This document shows, one piece after another, positions 1 to 11,289 of a stretch of DNA of 64,000 bases (its first letter is position 1; each line of letters begins with the position of its first letter). Under the pieces are notes generated by a model. It was not told the DNA's origin. It saw only the letters and a list, made by a program, of their open reading frames with translations, and ran no database searches. A program made the position numbers and the translations under genes. Source of the stretch: Theocolax elegans (lineage: Eukaryota > Arthropoda > Insecta > Hymenoptera > Cerocephalidae); contig CM047427.1 in assembly GCA_026168455.1 (NCBI GenBank), positions 40,461,346-40,525,345 on the forward strand. The letters are read 5' to 3'.

Positions 1-447
1 ATAGATTATAATAAAAATCGCACTATAATAGTTTTTCCTATGTTAATGAATAGTTCGCGACTTCGTCTGTAAAAAGTAAATTTGTAGAAAAATATTATAA
101 GTGAAGTGAATAAATAATTGATTACTCCTTTATGTAGACAATTAAATTCATTCTCCTTTTGTGTGATTTTAATTACCTCCCTTTTGTGACTGTAATTAAA
201 TATATATATTAGAAAGAATTCATTTAGTCCCGCCGTTTTCCCGTCGGCGAGACAAGGATCCACGGCACAGGTAAGAAATTCGTGCACGTGCTGAGCCAGC
301 CATCTTGATAAGACGAAGGACGAAAGTTAATTCCCCCTAATTGTTTAAACAGACATACGTATAGTTATCCAGATTATTATTATTATTATTATTAATTGTT
401 GTACGTAGTGTACGGGATTCCTATTTTATTCATATTTGAAGGAAACG
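1..447. other. Intergenic AT-rich DNA, no gene seen
   Basis: No coding similarity is recognisable on either strand. A minus-strand open frame of about 93 codons (6-287) has low-complexity composition and no family motif, so I treat it as chance. A short (ATT)n run lies near 375-392. The right edge is the broken end of the Penelope-like fragment. Confidence 0.5.
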
Positions 448-1390
448 CTACGTCACATCCTTATAAAGATATTTATTATCATTAAGATTTTTTAACATAG
501 AATGAACTTCTAACTGTAGTTTTCTGAGTGGATTCTTTTTTAAGATTGTATATGTATTAGTATCATTCAGTAAATCATTCATTTTTTGGAAATATTCAGT
601 TTTGTTTAAACATACTGTTACATTACCTTTGTCTGCATTAGTAAAAAATATGTCTGGATTATCCTTTAAGAAAAATTTTGTAGCTTTTAAATTGTCTGTA
701 AATTCACGTTCTTTAACCGATAAATGAGTTTGTTTTTTTGTAACAAATTTAATGCTTTCAACAACAATGTCTCTTATCTCATTTTTTGATTCTGTATTAA
801 TTTCTATTTTATCCAAACTGTGTTCTACATTTTTTATAGTTGAAATAATATCACTATTGGAAAATTGTGATAATGTATTAAATTTTGGACCAAGCGAAAC
901 AATTTTTACTACATTATCTGGAATTTCTGTCGTAGTTAAATTTCTAATCCATTCATGTTTACTGTTATCATATTCCGAAGACTTTTTAATTTTAATTAAT
1001 TTATACAATTTTTTCTTCGGTAAATTGAAAAAAACGGTCTAAAATATTTATGTCTAATTTACTATTATTAATTTTCGTTTTTAGTTTATTGAGATGTTTA
1101 TGTAAATAATTGATGTGAATGTGCGAATCATTAATTTCAAATTTTAATAAACGCTTTTTATGTGAAATTATAAAACGATCGAAAACCGATTTACAAGACT
1201 CACTGTGAAACGAAATGTTTTGTCGGTGTTTAAAGAGGCTGTTGATATGATTTGGAAAAACGTCGTTTCGTCTGCAGTTCAGTAGAAAGATGCGCCTGGA
1301 GTTTTCTTTAGAAAGTTGGTGTCGCCTTGATGTCCATGTTTTTAACAAATTTGAAATTTTGTGTCCATGATTTAATTTTATATCCTTGAA
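448..1390 (-). pseudogene. Penelope-like element, N-terminal part of reverse transcriptase ORF (truncated)
   Basis: Two minus-strand reading frames together encode the region ahead of and entering the RT domain of a Penelope-like element. The second frame (448-1008) contains the typical block NADKGNVTVCLNKTEYFQKM followed by a LLNDTNTY segment, which in this family precedes the RT fingers. The first frame (1001-1348) is the basic N-terminal region. They are separated by a frameshift in an A-run near 1000-1010. The ORF stops near 448-470 before any RT palm motif (no YxDD box), and no GIY-YIG endonuclease is seen, so the catalytic part is missing. In intact elements the protein copies RNA at a nuclear target site. 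The family call rests on remembered motif similarity and is fairly secure; the exact 5' boundary near 1390 is approximate. Confidence 0.7.
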
Positions 1391-1406
1391 AAATGTTGAA
1401 CCTCTC

Positions 1407-2371
1407 CTACGAGGCTGGTCGTTGTTTGATCGAAGACCGAAGTTTAGCGGAGTTCGTATATTTTTTGTTTTTTTTTTTTTTTTTTACTATTTTTTTGGAT
1501 TTCATTATTGTAAGATTATCATTGTTCTCCAAGTTAATAGATGGTAGGGAATCTGTGGAGCTTAATACCGAATGAGTTCTCTTGTTGTCTTTATTTTTCT
1601 GCTTTGTTTGTATGTTCGATATAGATGGCAATTCGTCAGAGAAGTCTGGGTTTGGTTATTGTTTACGCTTTCGGGAGGCATACTTGGATGTATCGTCTCA
1701 CTATTGTTAATTATATTTACGCAATTCCTCGCAATACGGCCTTCTAATTTACAAACGTAACATTTAAGTACATCTGTACTAGCGTAAATGTAATAGTTAA
1801 TTTCTTCGAAGTTGAGTCTAAAAATTTCAGGAATCTTTTCAACATCTTCATTCCTAATATATACTTGTTTTCTCGCACTGATGACATGTTCGTAAACTTC
1901 TTCATGAATGCTGGCTTTTATATTAGTAACTGGAGAGTTTCTTTTTATATCAAGTTGATCGAGAATATTTTCTAGGATAGATTTAGGAACAGTAGCTGGA
2001 GTATTCGAGAAAATTATACGTTTGAATTTACCTATTAAAGGTCTAATGAAAACCTTCTTTTCTTTTATAATCAAAAATTCGTGTTCCTCGGTTATCTTAT
2101 TGACTAGTTCTTTAGAGGATAGGTATATACTTATACGGTTGTTGGCTATTTTGGATGATGCTAAAATGTTTTTTAGTTGTTCTAGATTTCCTACTGCACA
2201 AGTGTAATCGGTTAGTGTCAAGTCGTCAACACACATTAAAATCAAACCTTGGTCTATTTTGGGAATCGGTATATTTTGAGCGATGTTAGCATAGCTAAGA
2301 TTTGTTGGTACCTTAGCTTCAAAGGTCGGAATTTTTTTTTTAGTTAATATATTATTTACTGGAGATGTCAT
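1407..2371 (-). pseudogene. gag-like ORF1 protein of an I/Jockey-type LINE (frameshifted)
   Basis: The main frame begins with an ATG at 2371 and runs to about 1562. A downstream lysine/serine-rich tail continues in another frame (1631-1407), so one frameshift lies near 1600-1631. The N-terminal half resembles the RNA-binding gag-like ORF1 proteins of insect I/Jockey-group retrotransposons, which coat the element RNA. A single zinc knuckle is visible as CYVCKLEGRIARNC; the histidine expected after the glycine is absent, so it is degenerate. The tail contains a run of lysines encoded by an A-rich stretch. No ORF2 follows: at 1407 the sequence abuts the Penelope-like fragment, so the element is 3'-truncated or was interrupted there. 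The segment 2372 to about 2640 is probably its 5' leader. Confidence 0.6.
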
Positions 2372-3114
2372 TTTTTACACAATTTCACTCACTCACTATG
2401 AGAAGTTGATATAGACAATAACTCGTGATTTAGCCCGGCTAAAGAGCCTAAGCTCCGGTAACTTTTCGGTGTTTATTTATAGTATACGGAGCGTTTGTAA
2501 ACATGTGCGATCACTACAAATTCTCAAATAAGACATGTGAATTAATATTATAACTAGCCATATTACCTCCGTCGCTAACGCTCCCTCGGTTGAATCACAT
2601 TTTTGAGGCTAGACGTTGATTATAAAGTGTAGTCTTAAATTTATTATTAGTTTATAACAAATAAATTTTAAACAATTTTGATACAATTATTTTATTTTAT
2701 TTTCAAACCAATTTTTTTCATGTGCTTTAAACTATTAATTAAAAATTGTTGATATATTATTAAAACAAATAAAAATAAATTATAAAATATTTTATTTTAA
2801 AAAATGTATACAATTTATTCCTTTTACTCATCATGATATTTAATTATAACAGTTTATTTTCGAATGTTGGTTTGTATTATAATGAACGTAAATATAATGT
2901 GTATTAAAAGTTTCAAATATTTGATTTTCTAACATATATATATTTCAAAATTATGTATGGTATAATACGTAAATATTTTAAAATTGAAAAAATATACGTT
3001 CCAATATTGCTGCATTAAAAATAAAATAAATAATATAATATGGCATCTCGTATATTCGTATTTATTTTATATATTTTGTAATATTTTGTTTCATTAATAT
3101 CTAAACAAAGTTCT
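2372..3114. other. Non-coding; probable LINE 5' leader then AT-rich DNA
   Basis: The portion 2372-2640 is richer in GC than its right flank and directly precedes the ORF1 start on the minus strand, so it may be the 5' untranslated region of that element. From 2640 to 3114 I see only AT-rich sequence without a motif. Confidence 0.35.
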
Positions 3115-3730
3115 AAAATAATATCACTTTTTGCAGACAATGTATTCTAACAAGTATTATCAAAATATTTTAATTGATATTTAATTAATGCTATATTAGA
3201 CAATTAATTATTTTAAAATTTGTATATTTTATAAATAATTTTGTCAATAAAATGTCGCTTGATGCAGACAATGAATTTTAAATTTGTTTATTTCTTCAGT
3301 ATTTTAGTAAAAAAATGTCGCATGATGCAGACAATGAATTTTAAATTTGTTTATTTCTTCAGTATTTTAGTAAAAAAATGTCGCTTGATGCAGACAATAA
3401 ATTTTTAATTTGTTTATTTCTTCAGTATTTTAGTAAAAAAATGTCGCTTGATGCAGACAATAAATTTTTAATTCGTTTATTTCTTCAGTATTTTAGTAAA
3501 AAAATGTCGTTTGATGCAGACAATGAATTTTAAATTTGTTTATTTCTTCAGTATTTTAGTAAAAAAATGTCGCATAATGCAGACAGTTGATTATTTTAAA
3601 ATTTATATATTTCATAAATAATTTTGCCAATAAAATGTCGCTTAATGCAGACAACTAATATTTTAATATTTGTTTATTTCTTAAGTAATGATATATTGAA
3701 ATGCTGCTTGATGTAAATAATGTATACTTG
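3115..3730. repeat. 63-bp tandem repeat array
   Basis: The phrase ATGTCGCTTGATGCAGACAA recurs at 3252, 3315, 3378, 3441, 3504 and 3567, an exact spacing of 63 bp, and again at 3635 (spacing 68). Between the phrases lies an AT-rich spacer containing TTTCTTCAGTATTTTAGTAA. The five central copies are nearly identical; the outer copies (around 3130 and 3690) are diverged. This pattern suggests local unequal exchange with homogenisation in the middle. Confidence 0.9.
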
Positions 3731-3822
3731 ACAAATATTCTTTATTATACGTAATTTTATCTACAAATTTTGTCTGATGCTTTGTAACAATGAGACTCAT
3801 TTGCTACAAATTAAAAAAAGGA

Positions 3823-3894
3823 ACGGGCGTCGGGTCTTGAACCCGAGCCCCTTCGGATCCGTAGGCGTTCACGCTACCACTGCGCTACGCCCGC
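3823..3894 (-). tRNA. tRNA-like sequence (Arg-like anticodon loop), probable pseudogene or SINE head
   Basis: Read on the minus strand, 72 nt fold as a tRNA with a 7-bp acceptor (GCGGGCG with CGCCCGT, one G-U), a perfect A box (TAGCGCAGTGG), and a perfect 5-bp T arm around TTCAAGA. The anticodon-loop position reads CTACGGA, as in Arg-ACG tRNAs. The anticodon stem, however, is almost unpaired (AACGC against TCCGA), so a working tRNA is unlikely. Three other tRNA-like tracts with A and B boxes lie in the window. A tRNA-derived SINE or a decayed tRNA gene both fit. Confidence 0.5.
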
Positions 3895-4079
3895 AATTGG
3901 TCGTAGCGCTTCTTATCGCTCTTATATGTTACCGAACACGCGCCACCTAGCGTGTCGGTATAGCTGAAATCTATGACAAGTGGATTAAATCCACCTTGTC
4001 ACAGCTTATATCTTATTATTTTATAATTCGTTTGCCTAATAAGTGGACCTTAAATTGATTTTTAAAAATAAAAAAAAAC
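3895..4079. other. Non-coding spacer with a short inverted repeat
   Basis: No gene is visible. The words ATGACAAGTGGATTAAATCC and GGATTTAATCCACTTGT-like sequence near 3973-4000 form a small inverted repeat around TTAAATCCACC. This may be the tail of the tRNA-like element. Confidence 0.3.
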
Positions 4080-4860
4080 TATTAAAGTATCAAACACTTC
4101 AGAAAAAACTATATTCGTTGAAATATTATTACATTATTATTTAAATTACTCTCATTTATATTAAGTATATCTCCTTCTGTATTAGTGAGTATCATTGACG
4201 ATTTCGAAAATTTTATTTTTAGATTTTTTTCATCTGTAACTCTTGACCTTGTGCTTTATTTATGGTCATAGCGAAACTTGGTCTAATATGAAATTGTCGT
4301 CTAACCATATTGAAAGGTATACCATCCTTTGATGGACATAAATCTATTCTTGGAATCATCACAATTTGTCCTGAATTTTTACCTGTTATAATTTCTCCAT
4401 ATATAGTGTACTGTTTTAATTCTGTAATCATGAGCCTGGTACCATTACATAAACCTCCATCTAAATGCAAATTTCTAAGTAACATAACGATCATTCCTTT
4501 TTTTAATACTAATTTATGCGGTGGTAAACCATTTGGTATTAATGAATTTATAAAATCTATTGTTATTGTTTCATCCAACTTATTATTTACATCATTAGTA
4601 ATACTATCAATGCTTAAATATATCTTACCGCCACCTTCAATTCTTTCAATTATTTCGTTATTAATCGCTAAAACATCACTATTTATAGGTGAAAGAATTA
4701 CTTTGTCTTTAAGAGTATGTAAATCATCAATAGTTATTTTATTACCAAAAATATCATCTATCAAATTATTAAATGTAATAAATTCTGAAGGAATTTTTAT
4801 AACGTTATTATCAATTGCAAATTTTGTAATATTTTTATAACAAAAAAAACGATTACTGTC
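4080..4860 (-). pseudogene. Helitron PIF1-type helicase, C-terminal fragment
   Basis: The frame 4764-4219 (with upstream codons to about 4860) encodes the C-terminal helicase block of a Helitron RepHel protein. Visible family signatures are a NDVLAINNEI-like segment, GLPPHKLVLKKGMIVMLLRN, GLCNGTRL, an IPRIDL block and the motif FAMTINKAQGQ. The reading frame then breaks: directly after AQGQ the other frame reads RVTDEKNLKI, the usual region after the ALSR arginine-finger motif, so roughly 40 codons including the ALSR box are deleted and the frame shifts. The protein would unwind DNA during rolling-circle transposition, but this copy is dead. It points opposite to the larger Helitron piece at 7.7-11.3 kb. 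Confidence 0.85.
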
Positions 4861-5101
4861 AAGTGACTATTAATGGGAGAATATTTCCTTGTAGGTCAAT
4901 ATTTACTCCCACTCAAATTATAGACACAATTATGAAATGTATTAAACGTTTCAATTATGTACAAAGTTACTATCTCACTAAATTTGTTTTGCAATCAAGC
5001 CCTTTAAACTAATAGAAATATTTCATTGCTTTGAAAATTTATTATTATGTTCAAACTTTAAATCTATAGTAGAATATTTATATAGTTAGAATATACCCTA
5101 T

Positions 5102-5613
5102 TTTTTTATTTTATAACTATCTAAAGTTGTGAATATGTAATAAAATAATACGCACTAATTGTTGATCAATAACCATTATCAAGAGATATTATATGATTAT
5201 TGGGTTTTTCAGAATTTAAATCAATAATCGTGTTATATAAATATATCCTTGATATCTATATAGAATTCATATATATATTATTTTAATTTAGACGAACGAC
5301 AATCACTTTTATCGAATCAAAATTGAGTTCTTTTTACATGTAAACACAATTTTATTTTTTGTTTAACTATCTAAAGCTGTGAATATGTAATAAAATAATA
5401 CGCGCTAATTGTTGGTCAATAACCATTATCAAGAGATATTATATGAATATTGGGTTTTTCAGAATTTAAATCAATAGTCGTGTTATATAAATATATCCTT
5501 GATATCTATATAGAATTCATATATATATATATATTTTTTAATTTATACGAACGACAATCACTTTTATCGAATCAAAATTGAGTTCTTTTTACATGTAAAC
5601 ACAATTTTATACT
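5102..5613. repeat. Two-copy tandem duplication, 250-bp period
   Basis: The segment beginning at 5115 (AACTATCTAAAG) is repeated starting at 5365, with about 250 bp of closely matching sequence including the phrases TGTGAATATGTAATAAAATA and TTTTATCGAATCAAAATTG. The copies differ by scattered substitutions and by the length of a TA run. No coding capacity is seen in the unit. Confidence 0.85.
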
Positions 5614-6330
5614 CTTTGCAAATAAGAGTTTGCAAGAGTTAAAATAAAATAGATATATAAAAATCCCTTTCAAGCTGTATGGTTATTCTAAAGGATTCTA
5701 GAATTATTAATCTTATTTCCAAAATTCTGTTTGCTTTGCTTGAACAAGTCCTGTAGCTTATTCACTGGGAAATTCCATAAACACAAAAGCTCTTACTAAG
5801 TTGATCAATAAAACATTTTAGCCATGAATACATACAGAAATTACGAAACACGAACTTTGTACGCATATTATTTTTTCTTATAAATAAATAGTTTAATTAA
5901 AATATCATGTTTTTAACTAACTGTGAATTTAAATTTATTCATAAAATACCTATAAATCTGAAGATAAAATAGTTTCCAATCTGCATAATTTATATAAACG
6001 AAATATTTTAAAGTGACAGTGATTTTAAAACCATTATAATAACTGTAATTTAAAGAGAATTTATCTTATTTATTATTTTTGATAAATATACAAGTAAAAA
6101 TGTATTACAATATCGTAGTATTGAAACAGCTTACATATCATAAATTTCATTTATCCTTTATTTGTTGTAAAAATTAAGACTATTATAATAATAGGAAGAA
6201 TAACATTATTCCTTACTAAAAAGCTATTAGAATTTGTGAATGTAAGTTGTAAAATCATATGTACTTACATTATACAAATTGATAAGCACATATAACATTA
6301 AACTTAAAAGATTATTCGCAATATAGATTT
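5614..6330. other. Intergenic AT-rich DNA, nothing recognised
   Basis: No open frame with family signature, no tandem repeat and no clear inverted repeat were found between the 250-bp duplication and the palindromic element at 6331. Confidence 0.45.
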
Positions 6331-7609
6331 AGAATATAGTTTAACGACATATCGGGGATATTCATATTATAAATAATATCATTTATATAATATTATTTGT
6401 ATACATATATGTTATAACATTTACATGATGCTGATGCTGATGATGATTTAATCCCTATTTGAATTGAATTAATCACTACAGCTTGGTCGATTTAATAATT
6501 TAGCTACATAAAATGTAAAATTTATATTAATATTTATACATAATAATAAGTTAAATCACTAAACATTGTTTATATTGATAATAGAATATAATATTTTTTA
6601 TAGGTTGTTCTAACTGAAGGCGTATAGGTGTATGTATATACGCGAACCATCTATATATATATATGTATATAAACACCAGTATCGGTACTTATGGTGACAC
6701 TACGTGTTATCTTGGTGTTTTGAGGTTATAAAGCATATGTAACGACTCAGATATAAGGGGGAGAATATTAATTGATAGAATAATGCATAAAAAACCAATA
6801 ACCCAAATACCTAAATACCCCTCACGGGTAAAAAAGCACACTTTGACCTTATAATATTAATGAAGGATTGAAGTTATAACCTCATTCGAAGTGCCGGAGG
6901 CCTCCGGCACCTCGAAAGACGTTATAACTTCATTCCTTCATTAATATTATAACGTCAAAGCGGGGCTCGCAAAGATAATTTTTCGATTTTTTGTGTGTCG
7001 GCATAAGTACGGATACATGGTTGAATTTTCGGTGGTATTATGCTGACGTCGGCATAATTACCCCAAAGTAAGCACAATTCCCATTTCCCGTAAGAATTTG
7101 TCGGCATAAGTACCGATCGATCAATTTATACATATATGCACCTGGCGAATTTATTTCTCGATCGACTAATACTACACGTACAATTTTATTTGTTATTGGA
7201 AAGAATGTCAATATACGTCAAAACACTATAGTTGCTATTATTATTGATATACCCATTATTATTATTATTCCCATTCTTTCCCTCCTCGCTTTTTTTACAT
7301 ATTAAAGTACATAATTAAAATAAAATTATACATTACAATACAAGAAGTTTAAAATATGTCTGAAATAGTAATAATATTCATGCAATTAGTAACCGAAACG
7401 TTATCGACTAATAATTTAATTATAATATAATTATGTAGCTAAATTATTAAATGGACCAAGCTGTAGTGATTAATTCAATTCAAATAGGGATTAGATCATA
7501 ATCAGCATCAGCATCATGTAAATGTTATAACATATATGTATACAAATAATATTATATAAATGATATTATTTATAATGAATATCCCCGATATGTCGTTAAA
7601 CTATATTCT
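6331..7609. mobile_element. Inverted-repeat element with ~180-bp arms
   Basis: The left arm (6331-6510) and right arm (7432-7609) are near-perfect reverse complements. They share AGAATATAGTTTAACGACAT at the outer ends, a GATGCTGATGCTGATG-type triplet tract in the middle and TTTAGCTACATA at the inner ends. The 0.9-kb core holds no ORF but contains the 120-bp hairpin at 6841 and repeated GTCGGCATAAGTAC words near 6997 and 7100. The copy sits directly before the plus-strand Helitron remnant. It may be a MITE-like DNA element or a duplication-inversion scar. No clear target duplication could be fixed. Confidence 0.6.
6841..6960. repeat. Zero-loop 60+60 bp palindrome (long hairpin)
   Basis: The two 60-bp halves meet exactly between 6900 and 6901 at GCCGGAGG/CCTCCGGC. 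Aligning the left half with the reverse complement of the right shows five mismatches in 60 positions. Such an uninterrupted palindrome can extrude as a cruciform or be transcribed as a hairpin. It lies near the centre of the larger inverted-repeat element. Confidence 0.95.
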
Positions 7610-7714
7610 TTTGCAGTATTAATTTGTAATGGTATTTGTCCTTGTACGGTAATATTTGATGAATAAATGATGAGAAATCATTTAGAATTTATATTTAAAA
7701 ATGAAAAAATTTAA

Positions 7715-8580
7715 ATGTTTCCAATTTTAAAACATGTTATCCATAATAATGAGATTCGCCAAGATATTATTTTAGCTCACAATTTTAAACAAGTTTGTAA
7801 AAATTATAACATGCTGGAGTATTCAGCAAATTATCAAAATACATTGTTAAATACTCCTATGATTATTGATTCAATTGATTTGAGTGAAGATGTTAACCGA
7901 TTCAATAAGAATGTGCCAATGATCATTGATTCAATCGATTTAAAGGAAGATGTTAACCAATTTAAAAAAGTTTTACAAGAAAAATTTACAGTCTATGATA
8001 ATAGAAAAACAGTAGTAAATAAAGAAGAAAAAAAAATCACTTTTGCAAACAAGTTAAAATTACAAATTAAACGTTTAAATATGAAAAAATTGCACGATGA
8101 AGAATTAAATAAAGATAACAAAATTAAAAATATATCATTATCATTATCGAAAGTAAGTTTAACTGAACATATTAAACAGTTAAGTGTAATATAAGAAAAA
8201 ATTTCAGAAGTAAAACATAAAAAAACACATGAATTAGTACGAGAACGAACATTTGGAACCTCTCAATCTAAAGATTGATATAATGAAGTATCAATAATTA
8301 AAGGAAATAAAAGAAAACCAATGACGAAAGAACAAAAACTGATTGAAGCAGAACGGAAACGTAAATACAGAGAATCTCAATCTGAAGATAGAAAGAACGA
8401 AATTGCAATCTTAAAAAGGAAGAAAAGAAAACAAATGAATGAGCAAAAATCATCTGAAGCTGAACGCAAAAGAAATTTTAGAGCATCTCAATCTGTAGAT
8501 ACAAAGAAAGAGATCTCAAGATTAAAGAGCCAAAAAAGAGAACAGATGTCTCAGGAGCAGAAATTAGCTGAAGCATGAAA
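7715..8580 (+). pseudogene. Helitron RepHel N-terminal leader regions (broken)
   Basis: Two open stretches, 7715-8194 and 8321-8578, precede the Rep domain. The first carries a tandem duplication: the phrase PMIIDSIDL followed by EDVN occurs twice about 20 residues apart. The second is a highly basic, glutamine-rich segment with repeated EAERKR and RxSQSxD units, a common type of N-terminal leader in insect Helitrons. Stops separate them, at about 8192, 8276 and 8576. The assignment depends mainly on position directly upstream of the Helitron_like_N homology. Confidence 0.6.
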
Positions 8581-8639
8581 TTGAACACGAAGAATATGAA
8601 CGTTCAATAAGATTAGATCGTCCAAATCAAGAAATTAAA

Positions 8640-9580
8640 ATGTATTTAACTAGAGATAAAGCATTAAAAAACAAATCGCAAATAGCAGTATGTAATGAAG
8701 TTGCTATCGTCTATGTTGGAGAAAATGGAGAACCACCTTCTAACAGAGATATATGTATTTTTCAAAAAGGAAAAAAACCTCAATCAATTGCAATTATAAA
8801 CAAAGACATTGACCCAATGGTGTATCCATTAATATTTCCTTTCGGTGATTCAGGTTGGGAACCATGTATGAAAAGTCTATTAGATGAAAAAAAATATAAT
8901 AATATATCTGCCTTGCAATATTATTCATATAGATTTAGTATTCGAAAAGAATTTAATCCATGTTTAAATCTCAAAAGTTTTTCAAACTAGTTTATCCTAA
9001 ACTCATGGTATAAAGTTGAAAATACTCGTCTGTATTTTATTAGAAAAGATCAGCATAAATTACGAACTGATCGATATAAAGGTTTAATGGATCAACTTAA
9101 CAATAAAAATAATAATAAACATGTTTCTATTGGTAAAATGGTTATACTACCGTCTAGTTATATAGGTAGTCCTAGATCGATGCAACAGAACTTTTTAGAT
9201 GCAACAACCATAATGCAAAATAATGGAAAACCAGACATTTTTCTGACAATGACGTGCAATCCTAAATGGAACGAGATTACAGAAAATTTATTAGAATATG
9301 AAAATACGCTTGACAGACCAGATCTGATAGTGCGTGTATTTGACCTAAAAGTAAAGGTATTAATGGAGGAATTATTGAAACACGAAATTCTTGGTCAAGT
9401 TAATTCTTACATTTATGTTATAGAATTTCAAAAATGAGGACTGCCCCACATTCATATGTGCAGAAATTCCTGATAAAAATAAATTTTCGAGACTATATGA
9501 ATTAGTAAAACAAAATATGATTCATGGTCCTTGTGGAATTCAGAATAAAAATAGTGTATGTATGGATGGAAGTAAAATAT
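8640..9580 (+). pseudogene. Helitron Rep domain: Helitron_like_N and HUH region
   Basis: The frame 8640-8990 matches the Helitron-like N-terminal domain (IDPMVYPLIFPFGDSGWEP and ALQYYSYRFSIR are typical). The frame 9087-9437 continues with VILPSSYIGSPRSMQQNF and PDIFLTMTCNPKW. Immediately downstream, codons read [16 protein letters not shown]. The HUH motif is therefore intact, but a TGA replaces the arginine codon usually found before GLPHxH, consistent with CGA to TGA decay. A frameshift near 9000-9085 also separates the halves. HUH Rep proteins nick and join single-stranded DNA in rolling-circle transposition; this copy cannot make the whole protein. Confidence 0.85.
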
Positions 9581-9581
9581 A

Positions 9582-11289
9582 TTGTACAAAACATTATCCA
9601 AAATGTTTCAGTACAAAAAAACACAAACATCTCCTAATGGTTATCCAATTTATCGTAGACGAAATAACGAAATAAAAATAACATACTCCAACAATAAAAT
9701 CGCGGCTAACAGTTTTGTTGTTCCATATAATCCATATTTACTTCTAAAACTTGAATGTCACATTAACGTAGAAATATGTAATACAATAAAAGCTATAAAA
9801 TATTTATTTAAATATCTTTACAAAGGCCCACATACAGCTTTAATAAAATTCAGTAATACAGAAACAAAAAATGTAGAAATTGAAAATGTGCAGAAAGACA
9901 ATGTTCTAAATTATGACGAAATATCCAAATATATTTCTACAAGGTATGTTTGTCCACCCGAGGCTATGTATCGTAAGAAAGAATATAAATTACATTCGCA
10001 ATCACATGCAATATATAGATTAGCTGTACATCTTGAAGATGAACAATTTATAAATTTTAAAGAAGGATCTGAAGACAAATTAATTAATAAAAATCATCGA
10101 ACAACATTAACAAGTTGGTTTTTACTAAATTCATCTGATGTGAAAGCCAAGAAGTATCTTTATGGTGAAATTCCTCAATATTATGTTTACGACAAGATAA
10201 AAAAAGAATGGAACAAGCGAAAAAAGTTTAATAAACCCATTCTAGTCAGAATGTTTCATGTAAATCCTAAAGATCGAGAACGATTTTTTCTTAGATTATT
10301 ATTACTTCATGTACGTGGAGCCGAATCTTTTGAAGATATACACTCATACGAAGGCGTTGTTTATGATACATTATATGAAGCATGTATAGTTAGAGGTTTA
10401 GTCATTACTGATAATGAATGGGATAAATGTTTAGAAGAAAATTGTAATTTTCAATTTCCACAGGTACTATGTGAACTTTTCGCTTTCATTATATCATTTG
10501 ATCACAATTTTGATGCCTTGAAACTTTATAATAAGTATAAAGAACATTTCTTTGATCCTAAATTACCTGAAATTTTAGGAGAACAAAAGGCTATAAAAAT
10601 TATAGACACCGTTTTATCAAAACATAATTTAACATTGCAACAATTTAATTTACCTAATATTGATAATATTGATAATGAAAATCACAATGATATGTTTTAT
10701 AATGATATTATTGCAAATGAAGATAATGACATAGAAATATTGTTAAAATCTTTAACATTGGAACAAAAAACAATATTTGATACAATAGTAGAAGCAGTTT
10801 ACGATAATAAAAAAGAAAATTTATATTTTATAGATGGTCCTGGTGGTAGTGGCAAAAGTTATTTATTAAATGCTATTATAAAATTTGTGAAATTAAACAA
10901 AATACCAGAGTTAGCAGTTGCTTGGACTGGTATTGCAGCAAATTTATGAATAGGTGGTAAAACTATCCATTCAACATTTAAAATACCATTTAATTTATCC
11001 GAACAATCAACATGTGAACATTTCACCAAATTCACAAATAGGTCAAATTTTAAAAAATATTAAATTAATAATTTGGGATGAAATATCAATGACTTGTAAA
11101 TATGCATTAGAAGCTATAGATATTTTTTTCAGAGATTTATGTCGAAATAATAAACCGTTTGGTGGAAAAATATTAGTAACATCTGGCGATTTTCGACAAA
11201 CACTTCCTATAGTTCGATACGGAAATAGAACTCAAATATTAGAATCATGTGTAAAAAGTAGTTCTTTATGGCAATTATTTCAAAAACTT
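9582..11289 (+). pseudogene. Helitron Rep C-terminal part and PIF1-type helicase (truncated)
   Basis: The long frame 9582-10949 includes the catalytic-tyrosine region (IKYLFKYLYKGPHTAL), the conserved linker (SWFLLNSSD, RMFHVNPKDRERFFLRLLL), and the helicase Walker A motif GPGGSGKS near residue 424. A TGA at about 10947 and a frameshift near 11010-11040 break the frame. The Walker B region (LIIWDEISM) and motif III (SGDFRQTLPIV) follow in 11050-11250. At about 11289 homology stops inside the helicase and the Ty3/gypsy RNase H remnant begins on the other strand. The remaining helicase motifs are not present here; a comparable C-terminal block exists in inverted orientation at 4.1-4.9 kb. Confidence 0.9.

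Noticed and set aside
3115..3730. Possible CRISPR array from regularly spaced repeats
   Set aside because: The spacers are also repeated, the unit is 63 bp with AT-rich sequence, there are no cas genes, and the context is eukaryotic.
3823..3894. Functional tRNA-Arg gene
   Set aside because: The anticodon stem has only one good pair of five.
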